Shown: positions 1 to 7,359 of the stretch, one piece after another
Layout of the letters: every line of letters starts with the position of its first letter
Numbering within the stretch: the stretch's first letter is position 1
From: Desulfocurvus sp.
GTDB lineage: Bacteria; Desulfobacterota; Desulfovibrionia; Desulfovibrionales; Desulfovibrionaceae
Assembly: GCF_023230885.1 (NCBI RefSeq)
Contig: NZ_JALNWM010000070.1
Coordinates: forward strand, 1-14,421
Direction of reading: 5' to 3'
DNA length: 14,421 nt
The notes under the pieces: generated by a model
The model's input: the letters and a program-made list of their open reading frames with translations, nothing else
Told to the model about the DNA's origin: nothing
Databases searched by the model: none
Program-made: the position numbers and the translations under genes

Positions 1-674
1 CTGCCTATGTAGAAGAACGCCGTCACGTCGGAAACGCGCGCCGCCTGCTGCATGTTGTGGGTCACGATGATGATGGTCAGGGCGTTCTTGAGTTCGTGGA
101 TCAGCTCCTCGATCTTCTGGGTGGCGATGGGGTCCAGGGCGCTGGCGGGCTCGTCCATGAGCAGCACCTCGGGCCGCACGGCCAGAGCCCGGGCGATGCA
201 CAGGCGCTGCTGCTGCCCGCCGGACAGGCCCAGGGCCGATTCGTGCAGCCGGTCCTTGACCTCCTCCCACAGGGCGGCCTGGTGCAGGCTCTGTTCCACG
301 CGCTCGGCTATCTCGCCCTTGCCCCTCCAGCCGTTGACCCGCAGCCCGTAGGCCACGTTCTCGAAAATGGTCTTGGGAAAGGGGTTCGGCTTCTGGAAGA
401 CCATGCCCACCTGGCGGCGCAGGTCCACCACGTCGAGCTTGGGGTCGTAGATGTCCTTGCCGTCCAGGGCCACGAGGCCCTCCACCCGCGTTCCGGCTAT
501 GAGGTCGTTCATGCGGTTCAGGCAGCGCAGGAACGTGCTCTTGCCGCAGCCCGAGGGGCCGATGAGCGCCGTGACGCGGTTCTCGCCGAAGGCCAGGTCG
601 ATGCCCTTGAGGGCCTTGAAGTCGCCGTAGAAGAAGTCGAGCTTCTCCGCGATCATCTTCACGTTTTCTGCCAT
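1..674 (-). CDS. pstB: Phosphate ABC transporter ATP-binding protein PstB (3' end cut by window)
   Basis: This is the ATPase that powers high-affinity phosphate uptake by the PstSCAB transporter at the inner membrane; with PhoU it also feeds phosphate status to PhoR. Translation from the ATG at 674 gives 224 codons before the window edge. Visible motifs are Walker A GPSGCGKST (residues 39-47), the Q-loop in VFQKPNPFP (about 92-100), the ABC signature LSGGQQQR (150-157), Walker B LLMDEP (171-176), the D-loop SALDP (178-182) and the H-loop VTHN (204-207). PstB proteins are usually about 250 residues, so only the last 25-30 are missing. An AGGAAAG ribosome-binding site lies about 8 bases before the ATG. 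It follows phoR by 51 bases on the same strand, which suggests a phoB-phoR-pstB transcript. That gap holds a 12-base palindrome (CCGGGGCCCCGG, 703-714) without a T-tract, so I do not call a terminator. NPFPKTIFENVAYG and the overall match make PstB far more likely than another ABC ATPase. Confidence 0.96.
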   Translation of the reverse strand, partial: MAENVKMIAEKLDFFYGDFKALKGIDLAFGENRVTALIGPSGCGKSTFLRCLNRMNDLIAGTRVEGLVALDGKDIYDPKLDVVDLRRQVGMVFQKPNPFPKTIFENVAYGLRVNGWRGKGEIAERVEQSLHQAALWEEVKDRLHESALGLSGGQQQRLCIARALAVRPEVLLMDEPASALDPIATQKIEELIHELKNALTIIIVTHNMQQAARVSDVTAFFYIG

Positions 675-725
675 GTTCGTTCTTTCCTGCCTTGATGCGG
701 AGCCGGGGCCCCGGTGTTGGATGCG

Positions 726-2561
726 CTATGCGGGGTCGTTGCCGCCGGAGGCGTCGACGGGCATGGTGAAACGGAAAACCGAGCCGGTGTCGGCGTCCTG
801 GCGGGGCTCCACCCAGATGCGTCCGCCCAGCCGCTCGACGATATGCTTGCAGATGGCCAGCCCCAGGCCGCTGGAGCCCCCGCAGTGCTTGCCGCGGTGT
901 TTCTCCACCCGGTAGAAGCGCTCGAAGATGCGCGCGGCCTCCTCCTTGGGGATGCCGGGGCCGAAATCGCTGACCCCGAAGACCACCTCGCCCGACCCCG
1001 GCCCCTGCGGGGGCCCCGGAGCCCAGTCCACGGCCACCTCGGAGTTCTCGGGGCCGTACTTGATGGCGTTCTCCACCAGGTTGCGGAACACCTGCACCAG
1101 CCGGTCGTAGTCCGCGCGCACATGGGCCCCGCCCTCGGGCAGGGCGCTGGCCAGGCGGATGCCCTTGGCCTGGGCCAGGGGCTCGCAGGTGCGCAGGGCC
1201 TCGGCCAGGGCGTCGGCGGCGCTCACGCGCTCGGGGCTGAACCGCTGCCGCCCGCTCTCCAGGCGCGACAGGTGCAGGAGATCCTCGACCATCTTGGCCA
1301 TGTGGTCGGCGTTCTTGAGGATTATCTCCAGAAATTTCTGGGCCGTCTGGCCGTCGGCCTTGGGGTTGGTCAAAAGGGTTTCGGAGTAGCCCTTGATGGT
1401 CGTCAGGGGCGTGCGCAGCTCGTGGGACACGTTGGCCACAAAATCGCGGCGCACGCGCTCCAGGCGCTTGAGCTCGGAGATGTCGTGGAAGACGATGATC
1501 GCCCCCAGCCCGCGTTCCCCGGGGTTCAGGGGCACGATGGTCACGTCGTAGATGCGGTCCTTTTCGGGCTCGATCTGGATGGTCTGCGGCCCGGGAACGT
1601 CCACATCCCCGGCCACGGCGCGGTCGCAGGCGGCCTGCAACTCGGGGGAAAGCACGATCTCCAGCGGCCTGCGGCCCACGAACAGCGTGGCGTCGGGGAA
1701 GATGCGCACCAGGGCCCGGTTCACCTTGAGGATACGCCCGCTTCCGGACAGAACCATCAGGCCCTCGCGCATGCCGTCGAGGATGGCCTCCAGCTCCAGG
1801 GCCTGCTCGGTGATGGTCGAAATCTGGGAATTGATGTTCCCGGCCATGGTGTTCACGGCCCGGGCCAGGGGCTCGAACTCGCCGCCCGGGAAAAAGCGCA
1901 TCCGCTTGTTGTAGTCGCCCTGGCCGATGGCCTCGGCCACGTCGATCATCTCCTTGATGGAGCGGCCCATGGTCCGCGCGAGGATCACCGAGAGCACGAA
2001 GGCCATGCCCAGTGCCAGCCCGAAGACCACCAGGAAATTCTGTTGCAGGCGCTCAAGGCGCGACCGGATGCCCGCATAGGGCACCGCCAGGCGCAGGACG
2101 CCGTCGGGCACACCCAGCACGCCCCGCACCCGCTTGGCCGCGTAGAGCATGTCCTTGTCCAGGGTGGCGCTGAAGCGCTGGCTCAGGCCGTAGTCGCCGC
2201 GCTCGGCGTCCAGCACCTCGGGGCGCATGGCGTGGTTGTCCAGGTCCGGCACCTGGGAGTAGGCCATGTGCGAGTCGGCCACCACGCGCCCGCCCTCGGT
2301 GATGTACGTCACCCGGGCCTCCAGGCGCAGGCCCAGGTTCGTCAGCCAGTCGTGCAGGTCCTGCTCGCCGGAGAACCCGCCGTGCTGCTGCATGAGCAGC
2401 GCAGCCAGGCGCAGCTCGCGGATGGCCCCGGCCTGGGCGTCGTCCAGGATCTCGCCGCGGAAGAGCTGGCGCGCGTAATACGCGGGCAAAAGCAGCGCCA
2501 GCATGATGACGACGGCGAAGGACAGCAGCAGGCGGGTCCGAAATGGCGTGGTTCTGTGCAT
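726..2561 (-). CDS. phoR: Phosphate-regulon sensor histidine kinase PhoR
   Basis: This membrane histidine kinase phosphorylates PhoB under phosphate limitation and dephosphorylates it otherwise. The 611-residue protein has TM1 at about 9-29, an extracytoplasmic sensor region at about 30-175, TM2 at about 176-196, a HAMP linker (197-250), a PAS domain (about 253-365), HisKA with phospho-acceptor His380 in FVANVSHELRTPL, and a HATPase domain with N-box NLVENAIKYG (494-503), G1 DFGPGIP (532-538) and G2 GSSGLGLAI (562-570). The ATG at 2561 was chosen because it begins just before TM1 and lies 22 bases after the phoB stop; the open frame extends further upstream but there it overlaps phoB. The ribosome site is weak (GGGG), so translation may be coupled to phoB. 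The large periplasmic domain resembles the Gram-positive and deltaproteobacterial PhoR layout rather than the short E. coli form. The name rests on the phoB and pstB neighbours; kinase identity is certain. Confidence 0.93.
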   Translation of the reverse strand: MHRTTPFRTRLLLSFAVVIMLALLLPAYYARQLFRGEILDDAQAGAIRELRLAALLMQQHGGFSGEQDLHDWLTNLGLRLEARVTYITEGGRVVADSHMAYSQVPDLDNHAMRPEVLDAERGDYGLSQRFSATLDKDMLYAAKRVRGVLGVPDGVLRLAVPYAGIRSRLERLQQNFLVVFGLALGMAFVLSVILARTMGRSIKEMIDVAEAIGQGDYNKRMRFFPGGEFEPLARAVNTMAGNINSQISTITEQALELEAILDGMREGLMVLSGSGRILKVNRALVRIFPDATLFVGRRPLEIVLSPELQAACDRAVAGDVDVPGPQTIQIEPEKDRIYDVTIVPLNPGERGLGAIIVFHDISELKRLERVRRDFVANVSHELRTPLTTIKGYSETLLTNPKADGQTAQKFLEIILKNADHMAKMVEDLLHLSRLESGRQRFSPERVSAADALAEALRTCEPLAQAKGIRLASALPEGGAHVRADYDRLVQVFRNLVENAIKYGPENSEVAVDWAPGPPQGPGSGEVVFGVSDFGPGIPKEEAARIFERFYRVEKHRGKHCGGSSGLGLAICKHIVERLGGRIWVEPRQDADTGSVFRFTMPVDASGGNDPA

Positions 2562-2583
2562 GGGCGGCCCCGGTTCCCGTTCC

Positions 2584-3267
2584 CTATTCCTTGAAGCGGT
2601 AGCCCACGCCGCGCACGGTCTCGATGAGCGCGGCGTGGTCGCCGAGCTTCTGGCGCAGGCGGCGCACATGGGTGTCCACCGTGCGGGCGTAGCCCTCGAA
2701 CTCGTAGCCCCAGACCGAGGTCAGGAGCTGGTCGCGGGTGCGCACGCGCGGGCTTGTGCGCAGCAGCTCGGACAGCAGCTTGAACTCCGTGGCCGTCAGG
2801 CCGACCTCCTGGCCCTGGATGAAGACCTTGTGGGCCTCCAGATCGATGGACAGGCCGTCGCGCTCCATGGTCGCCCGCTCGGCGGGCTGGCCCGTGCTGC
2901 GGCGCAGCACCGCGCGCACGCGCAGCAGCAGCTCGCGGAAGCTGAACGGCTTGACCACATAGTCGTCGGCGCCAAGCTCCAGGCCGACGATGCGATCCAC
3001 CTCCTCGCCGCGCGCCGTGAGCATGACCACCGGGATCTGGGCCGTCTCGGCGTCGCGCTTGAGGGCCTTGCACACGTCGAACCCGTCCATGCCCGGCAGC
3101 ATCAGGTCCAGCAGCACGATGTCGGGCCGCAGGCGCCGGGCCAGCGCCAGCCCGTCGCGCCCGTCGCCCGAGGTATGCACGTCGAACCCGGCGGACTCGA
3201 AGTTGAATTGCAGGAGGTTCAGGATGTCCTCCTCGTCCTCGACGATCAGAACCGTTTCCTTGGTCAT
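2584..3267 (-). CDS. phoB: Phosphate-regulon response regulator PhoB (OmpR family)
   Basis: This is the cytoplasmic DNA-binding response regulator that activates phosphate-starvation genes from Pho boxes once phosphorylated by PhoR. The 227-residue protein has a receiver domain at 1-122 with the acidic pair Glu10/Asp11, phospho-acceptor Asp54 in VLLDLMLPGMDG, Thr84 in MLTARGE and Lys106 in VVKPFS. A winged-helix output domain follows (about 131-226), with its recognition helix around RTVDTHVRRLRQKLG (195-209) and the terminal wing GVGYRFKE. All catalytic receiver residues are intact. The ATG at 3267 is preceded by TAGGAG with 8 bases of spacing. The same frame stays open upstream through the recN region, but that part is out-of-frame antisense-like junk and lies beyond the recN terminator. 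A Pho box 81 to 98 bases upstream predicts autoregulation. The kinase gene follows 22 bases downstream. The wider family is unambiguous; the PhoB name comes from residue similarity plus phoR and pstB. Confidence 0.95.
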   Translation of the reverse strand: MTKETVLIVEDEEDILNLLQFNFESAGFDVHTSGDGRDGLALARRLRPDIVLLDLMLPGMDGFDVCKALKRDAETAQIPVVMLTARGEEVDRIVGLELGADDYVVKPFSFRELLLRVRAVLRRSTGQPAERATMERDGLSIDLEAHKVFIQGQEVGLTATEFKLLSELLRTSPRVRTRDQLLTSVWGYEFEGYARTVDTHVRRLRQKLGDHAALIETVRGVGYRFKE

Positions 3268-3331
3268 GTCAGGCACTCCTAGGCTGTCGCCCGTTCCGTG
3301 GCCTGGGCCGTTAAACCCCCCTGCGGTGACG

Positions 3332-3365
3332 AACGTATTGTCGGGCTGTGACAAATGCGTGACAT
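3332..3365 (-). promoter_or_regulatory. Pho box and PhoB-dependent promoter of phoB
   Basis: On the minus strand, 3365 to 3348 reads ATGTCAC-GCAT-TTGTCAC: two 7-base direct repeats with TGTCAC at an 11-base period, the known layout of a PhoB site (CTGTCAT-N4-CTGTCAY). No usable -35 box is needed in such promoters. Ten bases beyond the second repeat lies a possible -10, TACGTT (3337 to 3332), the same spacing as in the E. coli phoA promoter. This would place the transcript start near 3325 and leave a leader of about 58 bases before phoB. Confidence 0.8.
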
Positions 3366-3382
3366 TTCTCACTTGTGCCGCC

Positions 3383-3411
3383 AATATACCGGACTTTTTG
3401 GAAAAAGAAAG
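3383..3411 (-). promoter_or_regulatory. Possible basal phoB promoter with TATATT -10
   Basis: The minus strand carries TATATT (3388 to 3383), a 5/6 match to the sigma-70 -10, within an AT-rich patch that contrasts with the GC-rich surroundings. The hexamer 17 bases upstream (CTTTCT) is a poor -35. If used, its transcript would begin just ahead of the Pho box, so PhoB binding would sit downstream of this start. It could supply basal PhoB; the call is weak because of the -35. Confidence 0.35.
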
Positions 3412-3442
3412 TTCATCCAATCGTAAAGAAAACCCGGCCATG

Positions 3443-3474
3443 AAAAAAAGCCCGGACGCGGGACGCGGCCGGGC
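3443..3474 (-). terminator. Rho-independent terminator of recN
   Basis: On the minus strand a stem of GCCCGG (3474-3469) and CGCG (3467-3464) pairs with CGCG (3460-3457) and CCGGGC (3455-3450), with one internal mismatch and a 3-base TCC loop. Seven T residues follow directly (3449-3443). This is a textbook intrinsic terminator and separates recN from the phoB promoter. Confidence 0.9.
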
Positions 3475-3493
3475 GGCGAAGAAGGGGCCCCGG

Positions 3494-3512
3494 GCCCCGC
3501 CGAGGGCGGGGC
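3494..3512 (-). terminator. GC hairpin directly after recN stop codon
   Basis: Immediately after the recN TGA, the minus strand has GCCCCGCC (3512-3505), a 3-base loop CTC, and GGCGGGGC (3501-3494): a perfect 8-bp stem. No T-tract follows, so it probably acts as an mRNA 3'-end stabiliser or as part of a two-hairpin terminator with the one at 3443-3474. Confidence 0.5.
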
Positions 3513-5117
3513 TCAGCCCGCCAGCAGCTCGCGGGCCAGGGCCTGGCCCTGGGCGCCGCCGCCCGCCATGCGCGCCAGTTCGTCGAACACCTCCTGCCCC
3601 GCCAGGGGTACGCAGCGCACCGACGTGGCGCCGTCCGCCACTTCCTTGCGGACCATGAAATGCCGCCCGGCCAGGGCCGCCAGCTGCGGCCAGTGGGTGA
3701 TCAGAATGACCTGCTGGCGCGCGGCCAGGGCCGCCACGCGCCGCCCCACGCTGGTCAGCGTCAGCCCGCCGATGCCCGCGTCCACCTCGTCGAAAAGCAG
3801 CGTGGGCATGGCCTCGCGGGTGAGCAGCCCCACCAGGGCCAGCAGGAAGCGCGACAGCTCGCCGCCCGAGGCGATGCGGTCCAGGGGCTGGGGCGCCTGC
3901 CCGGGGTTGGGCGTCCACATCATGCGCGCCCGGTCCTCGGCGAGCCCGGGGTGGACCTCCACGGGGGCGAATTCGAAGGCCACGCCCACCTCCTGGGCGA
4001 AGCCCAGCCCGCGCAGCTCCGCCGCCAGGGCCCCGGCCAGCTCGCGCCCGGCCTCGCGCCGCGCCGCGCCCAGGGCCGCGAGCACCTCGCCCAGGGCCCG
4101 GGCCAGCTCGGTCTCGCGCCGGTCCAGGCCCTTCATATCCAGGGCGCAGGAATCCAGGAACGACAGGTTCTCCGCGATCTCGGCCCGGAAGTCGATGATC
4201 TCCTCCAGGCTGCGCCCCAGCTTGCGCCGCAGCCGCGACAGCTCGAACAGGCGCGCCTCGACGGCCTCGGCGTCGAAGCCGCCGCCCGCCTCGCGCTCCT
4301 CGCGCCGCAGCCGCCCGTCCAGCTCCAGAAGCCGCTGGCGGAAATCCTCCAGGGTCTCGGCCTCCTCGGCGTAGCCCGGGTCCACCGCCGCCAGGGCCAG
4401 CACCTCGCGCGCCAGCGCCCCGGCCCGCTCCAGCAGCCCGCCCTCGCCGTGCAGGGCGTCCAGCGCCCCGTCGATACACCGGCGCACATGCTCCTCGTCC
4501 CTGAAGGCCCGCTTGCGCTCCAGGAGTTCGGCCTCCTCCCCGGGCTGCGGGTCGACCTTTTCGATCTCCCGGCCCTGGTATTCCAGGAACTCGCGCCGCT
4601 CCTGGAGCGAACGCACCCGCGCGTCCAGCTCCCCGCGCCGCGCCGCGACCTCGCGCAACTCCGCCAGCAGCGCGTCGCGCCGCTCCAGCAGCCCCCGGTC
4701 GGGCAGGAACGCGTCGAGCATCCGCCCCTGGTACGCCGGGGACAGCAGGCGCTGCTGCCCGTGCTGGCTGGTGTGCCACACCAGCCGCGAGCGCAGATCG
4801 CGCACGGCCTCCTGCGAGCTCAGGGAATCGTTGACGAACAGCCGGCTGCGGCCCGTGGCCGCCACCAGCTCGCGGCGGATGACCAGCTCCCCGCCATCGG
4901 GCCCCTCCTCGTGGAACAGGGCCTCGACCACCGCGCGATCCCTGCCGGGGCGGACCATGTCCGCCTCCAGCCGGTCGCCCAGCAGGAAGCCCAGCGCCCG
5001 CATGACGAAGCTCTTGCCCGCGCCCGTCTCGCCCGTGAGCACATTCAGCCCGGCGGCGAATTCCAGCTCCAGGTCCTCGATGAGCGCGAGGTTATGTATG
5101 CGCAGAAATTCCAGCAT
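3513..5117 (-). CDS. recN: DNA repair protein RecN
   Basis: RecN is an SMC-like ATPase that acts early in recombinational repair of double-strand breaks, bringing broken DNA ends or sister chromatids together. The 534-residue protein begins MLEFLRIHNLALIEDLELEF, typical of the family, with Walker A GETGAGKS (29-36), a long charged coiled-coil region (about 140-365, rich in Glu, Arg, Leu and Ala), the ABC signature ASGGELSR (416-423), Walker B TLLFDEVDAGIGG (439-451) and the switch-histidine segment LITHWPQLA (472-480). The length is slightly below the usual 550 or so. The ribosome site before the ATG is weak (GGGTGA, 3 bases away). It is transcribed alone, ended by hairpins at 3443-3512, and is divergent from htpG across 140 bp. 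I saw no convincing LexA operator there, though recN is often SOS-controlled. SbcC or SMC are excluded by length and the N-terminal sequence. Confidence 0.97.
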   Translation of the reverse strand: MLEFLRIHNLALIEDLELEFAAGLNVLTGETGAGKSFVMRALGFLLGDRLEADMVRPGRDRAVVEALFHEEGPDGGELVIRRELVAATGRSRLFVNDSLSSQEAVRDLRSRLVWHTSQHGQQRLLSPAYQGRMLDAFLPDRGLLERRDALLAELREVAARRGELDARVRSLQERREFLEYQGREIEKVDPQPGEEAELLERKRAFRDEEHVRRCIDGALDALHGEGGLLERAGALAREVLALAAVDPGYAEEAETLEDFRQRLLELDGRLRREEREAGGGFDAEAVEARLFELSRLRRKLGRSLEEIIDFRAEIAENLSFLDSCALDMKGLDRRETELARALGEVLAALGAARREAGRELAGALAAELRGLGFAQEVGVAFEFAPVEVHPGLAEDRARMMWTPNPGQAPQPLDRIASGGELSRFLLALVGLLTREAMPTLLFDEVDAGIGGLTLTSVGRRVAALAARQQVILITHWPQLAALAGRHFMVRKEVADGATSVRCVPLAGQEVFDELARMAGGGAQGQALARELLAG

Positions 5118-5197
5118 GGTTCACCCGGCCCGCACACTATCCGAGCCCCAGGCCGAGGGCAAGGGGCGCCCGCGCGGCGCAGCGGCCCGCACGCCCC

Positions 5198-5225
5198 TTG
5201 ACTGCCCGCGCCAACGACCTATTTT
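5198..5225 (+). promoter_or_regulatory. Probable htpG promoter
   Basis: TTGACT (5198-5203) and TATTTT (5220-5225) are spaced by 16 bases, each a 4-5/6 match to sigma-70 boxes, about 33 bases before the htpG start. The same segment also loosely resembles a heat-shock sigma-32 promoter: CTTGAC at the -35 and ACCTATTT compared with CCCCATnT at the -10. No CIRCE inverted repeat is present, so HrcA control is not supported. Confidence 0.55.
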
Positions 5226-5257
5226 TCCGGCACTATCTCAACAGGGAGGACCATGCA

Positions 5258-7159
5258 ATGGCCGCGAAAAAGAGCACCCGCCAGTTCAAGGCGGAAATCT
5301 CGCAACTGCTGGAGATCATCACCCACTCCATCTACACCAACCGCGAAATCTTCCTGCGCGAACTGGTGTCCAACGCCTCCGACGCCCTGGACAAGCTGCG
5401 CTTCATGCAGTCCAGCGGCGCCGCCCTGGCCGATCCCGACGCGCCCCTGGAGATCCGCATCACCCCCGACAAGGACGCCCGGACCCTGACCATCGCCGAC
5501 ACCGGCATCGGCATGACCCGCGAGGAGCTGGTGGACAACATCGGCACCATCGCCCACTCCGGGTCCGCCGAGTTCATGCGCCGCGCCGCCGAGCAGGGCG
5601 CGGGCAGCGCGGATTCCATCATCGGCCGCTTCGGCGTGGGCTTCTACTCCGTGTTCATGGTCGCCGACGAGGTGCGCATCACCACCCGCGGCGCCGACCC
5701 CGGCGCCAGCCCCGTACGCTGGATCAGCTCCGGCACCGGCAGCTACACCATAGAGGACCTGGACGCCGACGCCCCGCGCGGCACGAGCATCGAGATCCAG
5801 CTCAAGCAGGACGCCGCCGACTTCGCCGACCCCGAGACCCTGCGCCGGATCATCCGCGCCCACTCCAATTTCATCGGTTTCCCCATCCTGCTGGCCGGCG
5901 AGCGCGTGAACACCACCCCCGCCCTGTGGCGCGAGCCCAAGTTCCAGATCGGGAAAGAGCGCTACGACGAGTTTTACACCTTCCTGACCTACGACTCCAA
6001 GCCGCCCCTGGAGCACCTGCACGTCGCCGTGGACGCCCCCGTGCAGTTCACCGGGCTGCTCTTCATTCCCGACGCGCCCTCGGGCTCCTTCTTCGAGGAC
6101 CCCGACAACTACGGCCTGGACCTCTACGTCCGCCGCGTGCTCATCGACCGCCGCCACAAGGAGCTCATCCCCCAGTACCTCGGCTTCCTGCGCGGCCTGG
6201 TGGACACCGAGGACCTGCCCCTGAACATCTCGCGCGAAACCCTCCAGGAGAACCTGCTGGTGGGCAAAATCCGCCAGACCCTGACCAAGCAGGCCCTGGC
6301 CATGCTCGCCCGCCTCGCCGAGGACCAGGAGCGCTACGCCACCTTCTGGCGCCATCACGGCAAGGTTCTCAAGCTCGGCTACTCCGACTACGCCAACCGC
6401 GACCAGTACGCCGCCCTGCTGCGCTTCAACTCCTCCACCCACGACGACGCCGCGGGCCTGACCTCCCTGGCCGACTACAAGGCCCGCGCCAAGGACGGCC
6501 AGACCGCCATCTACTACATCTCCGGCCCCAGCCGCGAGGCCGTGCGCCTCAACCCGCACCTGGAGATCTTCGCCCAGCGCGGCATCGAGGTGCTCTACTG
6601 CTTCGAGCCCGCCGACGAGTTCATCCTCGACTCCCTGGGCACCTTCGACGGCATGACCCTGACCCCGGCCGAAAAGGCCGACCCCGCGGACCTCGAACGC
6701 TTCCCCGCCCAGGACGCCGCCGCCGGGGACGGCCCCGAGGCCGAGCCCGCCGACCCCGAGGCCTTCGAGGCCATGCTGCGCGCCGCGAAGCAGGCCCTGG
6801 GCGAGCGCGTCCAGGACGTGCGCGCCTCGCGCCGCCTCAAGGACAGCCCGGCCTGCCTGGTCAGCCCCGACGGCGCCATGTCCTCCCAGATGGAAAAATA
6901 CATGCGCATCATGACCAAGGACACGACCCCGCCCGTCAAGGTCATGGAGCTCAACCGCGACCATCCCCTGGTACGCAACCTGCTGCGCATCCACAGCCAC
7001 GACGGCGACGACGCCTTCTTCCGCGCCAGCGTGGAGCAGCTCTACGAGTCCGCCCTGCTGCTGGACGGCTATCTCGCCGACCCCCACGCCCTGGTGGCCC
7101 GCGTGAACAGGCTCCTGGAACAGGCCAGCGGCTGGTACGCCGAGATCAAGCGCCTGTAG
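5258..7159 (+). CDS. htpG: Molecular chaperone HtpG (bacterial Hsp90)
   Basis: HtpG is the cytosolic ATP-dependent Hsp90 homodimer that remodels client proteins, particularly after heat stress. The 633-residue protein has the GHKL ATPase domain (about 1-215) with [17 protein letters not shown] (Glu35 and Asn39), DTGIGM (81-86) and [11 protein letters not shown] (123-133); a middle domain with the catalytic-arginine loop [10 protein letters not shown] (Arg326); and a C-terminal dimerisation domain from about 505, including [10 protein letters not shown] (541-550). The charged linker between N and M domains is short, and an Ala/Pro/Asp-rich stretch (481-502) joins M and C domains. The ATG at 5258 was chosen because GGAGG (5245-5249) is 8 bases upstream and MAAKK is followed by family sequence at once. 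An out-of-frame ATG at 5253 lies only 3 bases from the same ribosome site. The gene appears monocistronic, with a promoter at 5198-5225 and hairpins after the stop. Confidence 0.97.
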
Positions 7160-7166
7160 CCGCCGC

Positions 7167-7201
7167 CCGCCGCCCGCCCCGGGCCGCGGGGCGGGCGGCG
7201 G
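7167..7201 (+). terminator. 14-bp GC hairpin after htpG stop
   Basis: Eight bases after the htpG stop, CCGCCGCCCGCCCC (7167-7180) pairs perfectly with GGGGCGGGCGGCGG (7188-7201) around a 7-base loop. There is no T-tract on the plus strand. It is probably a transcript-end or stabilising hairpin for htpG. Confidence 0.6.
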
Positions 7202-7215
7202 ACCCGGCCGGGCAA

Positions 7216-7265
7216 AACGCCGCCGGGCCGGATTCCCCAAGGGGGGAGTCCGGCCCGGCGGCGTT
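7216..7265. terminator. Long perfect hairpin, probable bidirectional terminator
   Basis: AACGCCGCCGGGCCGGA (7216-7232) is perfectly complementary to 7249-7265 (17 bp). The stem can continue through a T-G wobble and five more pairs (7234-7238 with 7243-7247) to a 4-base loop, about 23 bp in all. On the minus strand the stem runs into TTTT (7217-7214), fitting a terminator for the TolC gene; on the plus strand it can serve htpG less efficiently. Confidence 0.75.
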
Positions 7266-7271
7266 CGTGCT

Positions 7272-7290
7272 CCGGGCGGGGGCCGCCCGG
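7272..7290. repeat. 8-bp hairpin CCGGGCGG/CCGCCCGG
   Basis: CCGGGCGG (7272-7279) pairs with CCGCCCGG (7283-7290) across a GGG loop. It sits between the two convergent genes, with no T-tract on either side; role unknown. Confidence 0.4.
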
Positions 7291-7293
7291 CCC

Positions 7294-7327
7294 GTCCCCG
7301 CCCCCGCGGGGACGCGGGGGCGGGGAC
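7294..7327. repeat. 14-bp perfect hairpin near TolC gene 3' end
   Basis: GTCCCCGCCCCCGC (7294-7307) is perfectly complementary to GCGGGGGCGGGGAC (7314-7327) with a 6-base loop. It starts about 32 bases after the TolC-family stop on the minus strand and has no T-tract. It is likely a 3'-UTR structure of that transcript, upstream of the terminator-like hairpin at 7216-7265. Confidence 0.5.
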
Positions 7328-7359
7328 GACGGGGGCGCGGCGCGCCCCGCTCCGACAGC

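Noticed and set aside
714..2594. A 626-codon plus-strand open frame opposite phoR
   Set aside because: It is the antisense mirror of phoR with biased composition (His, Gln, Gly, Val, Leu) and no family motif.
5118..5257. A LexA/SOS operator for recN or a CIRCE element for htpG in the divergent gap
   Set aside because: No inverted repeat matching either type was found by eye; only a sigma-70-like or loosely sigma-32-like promoter for htpG could be supported.
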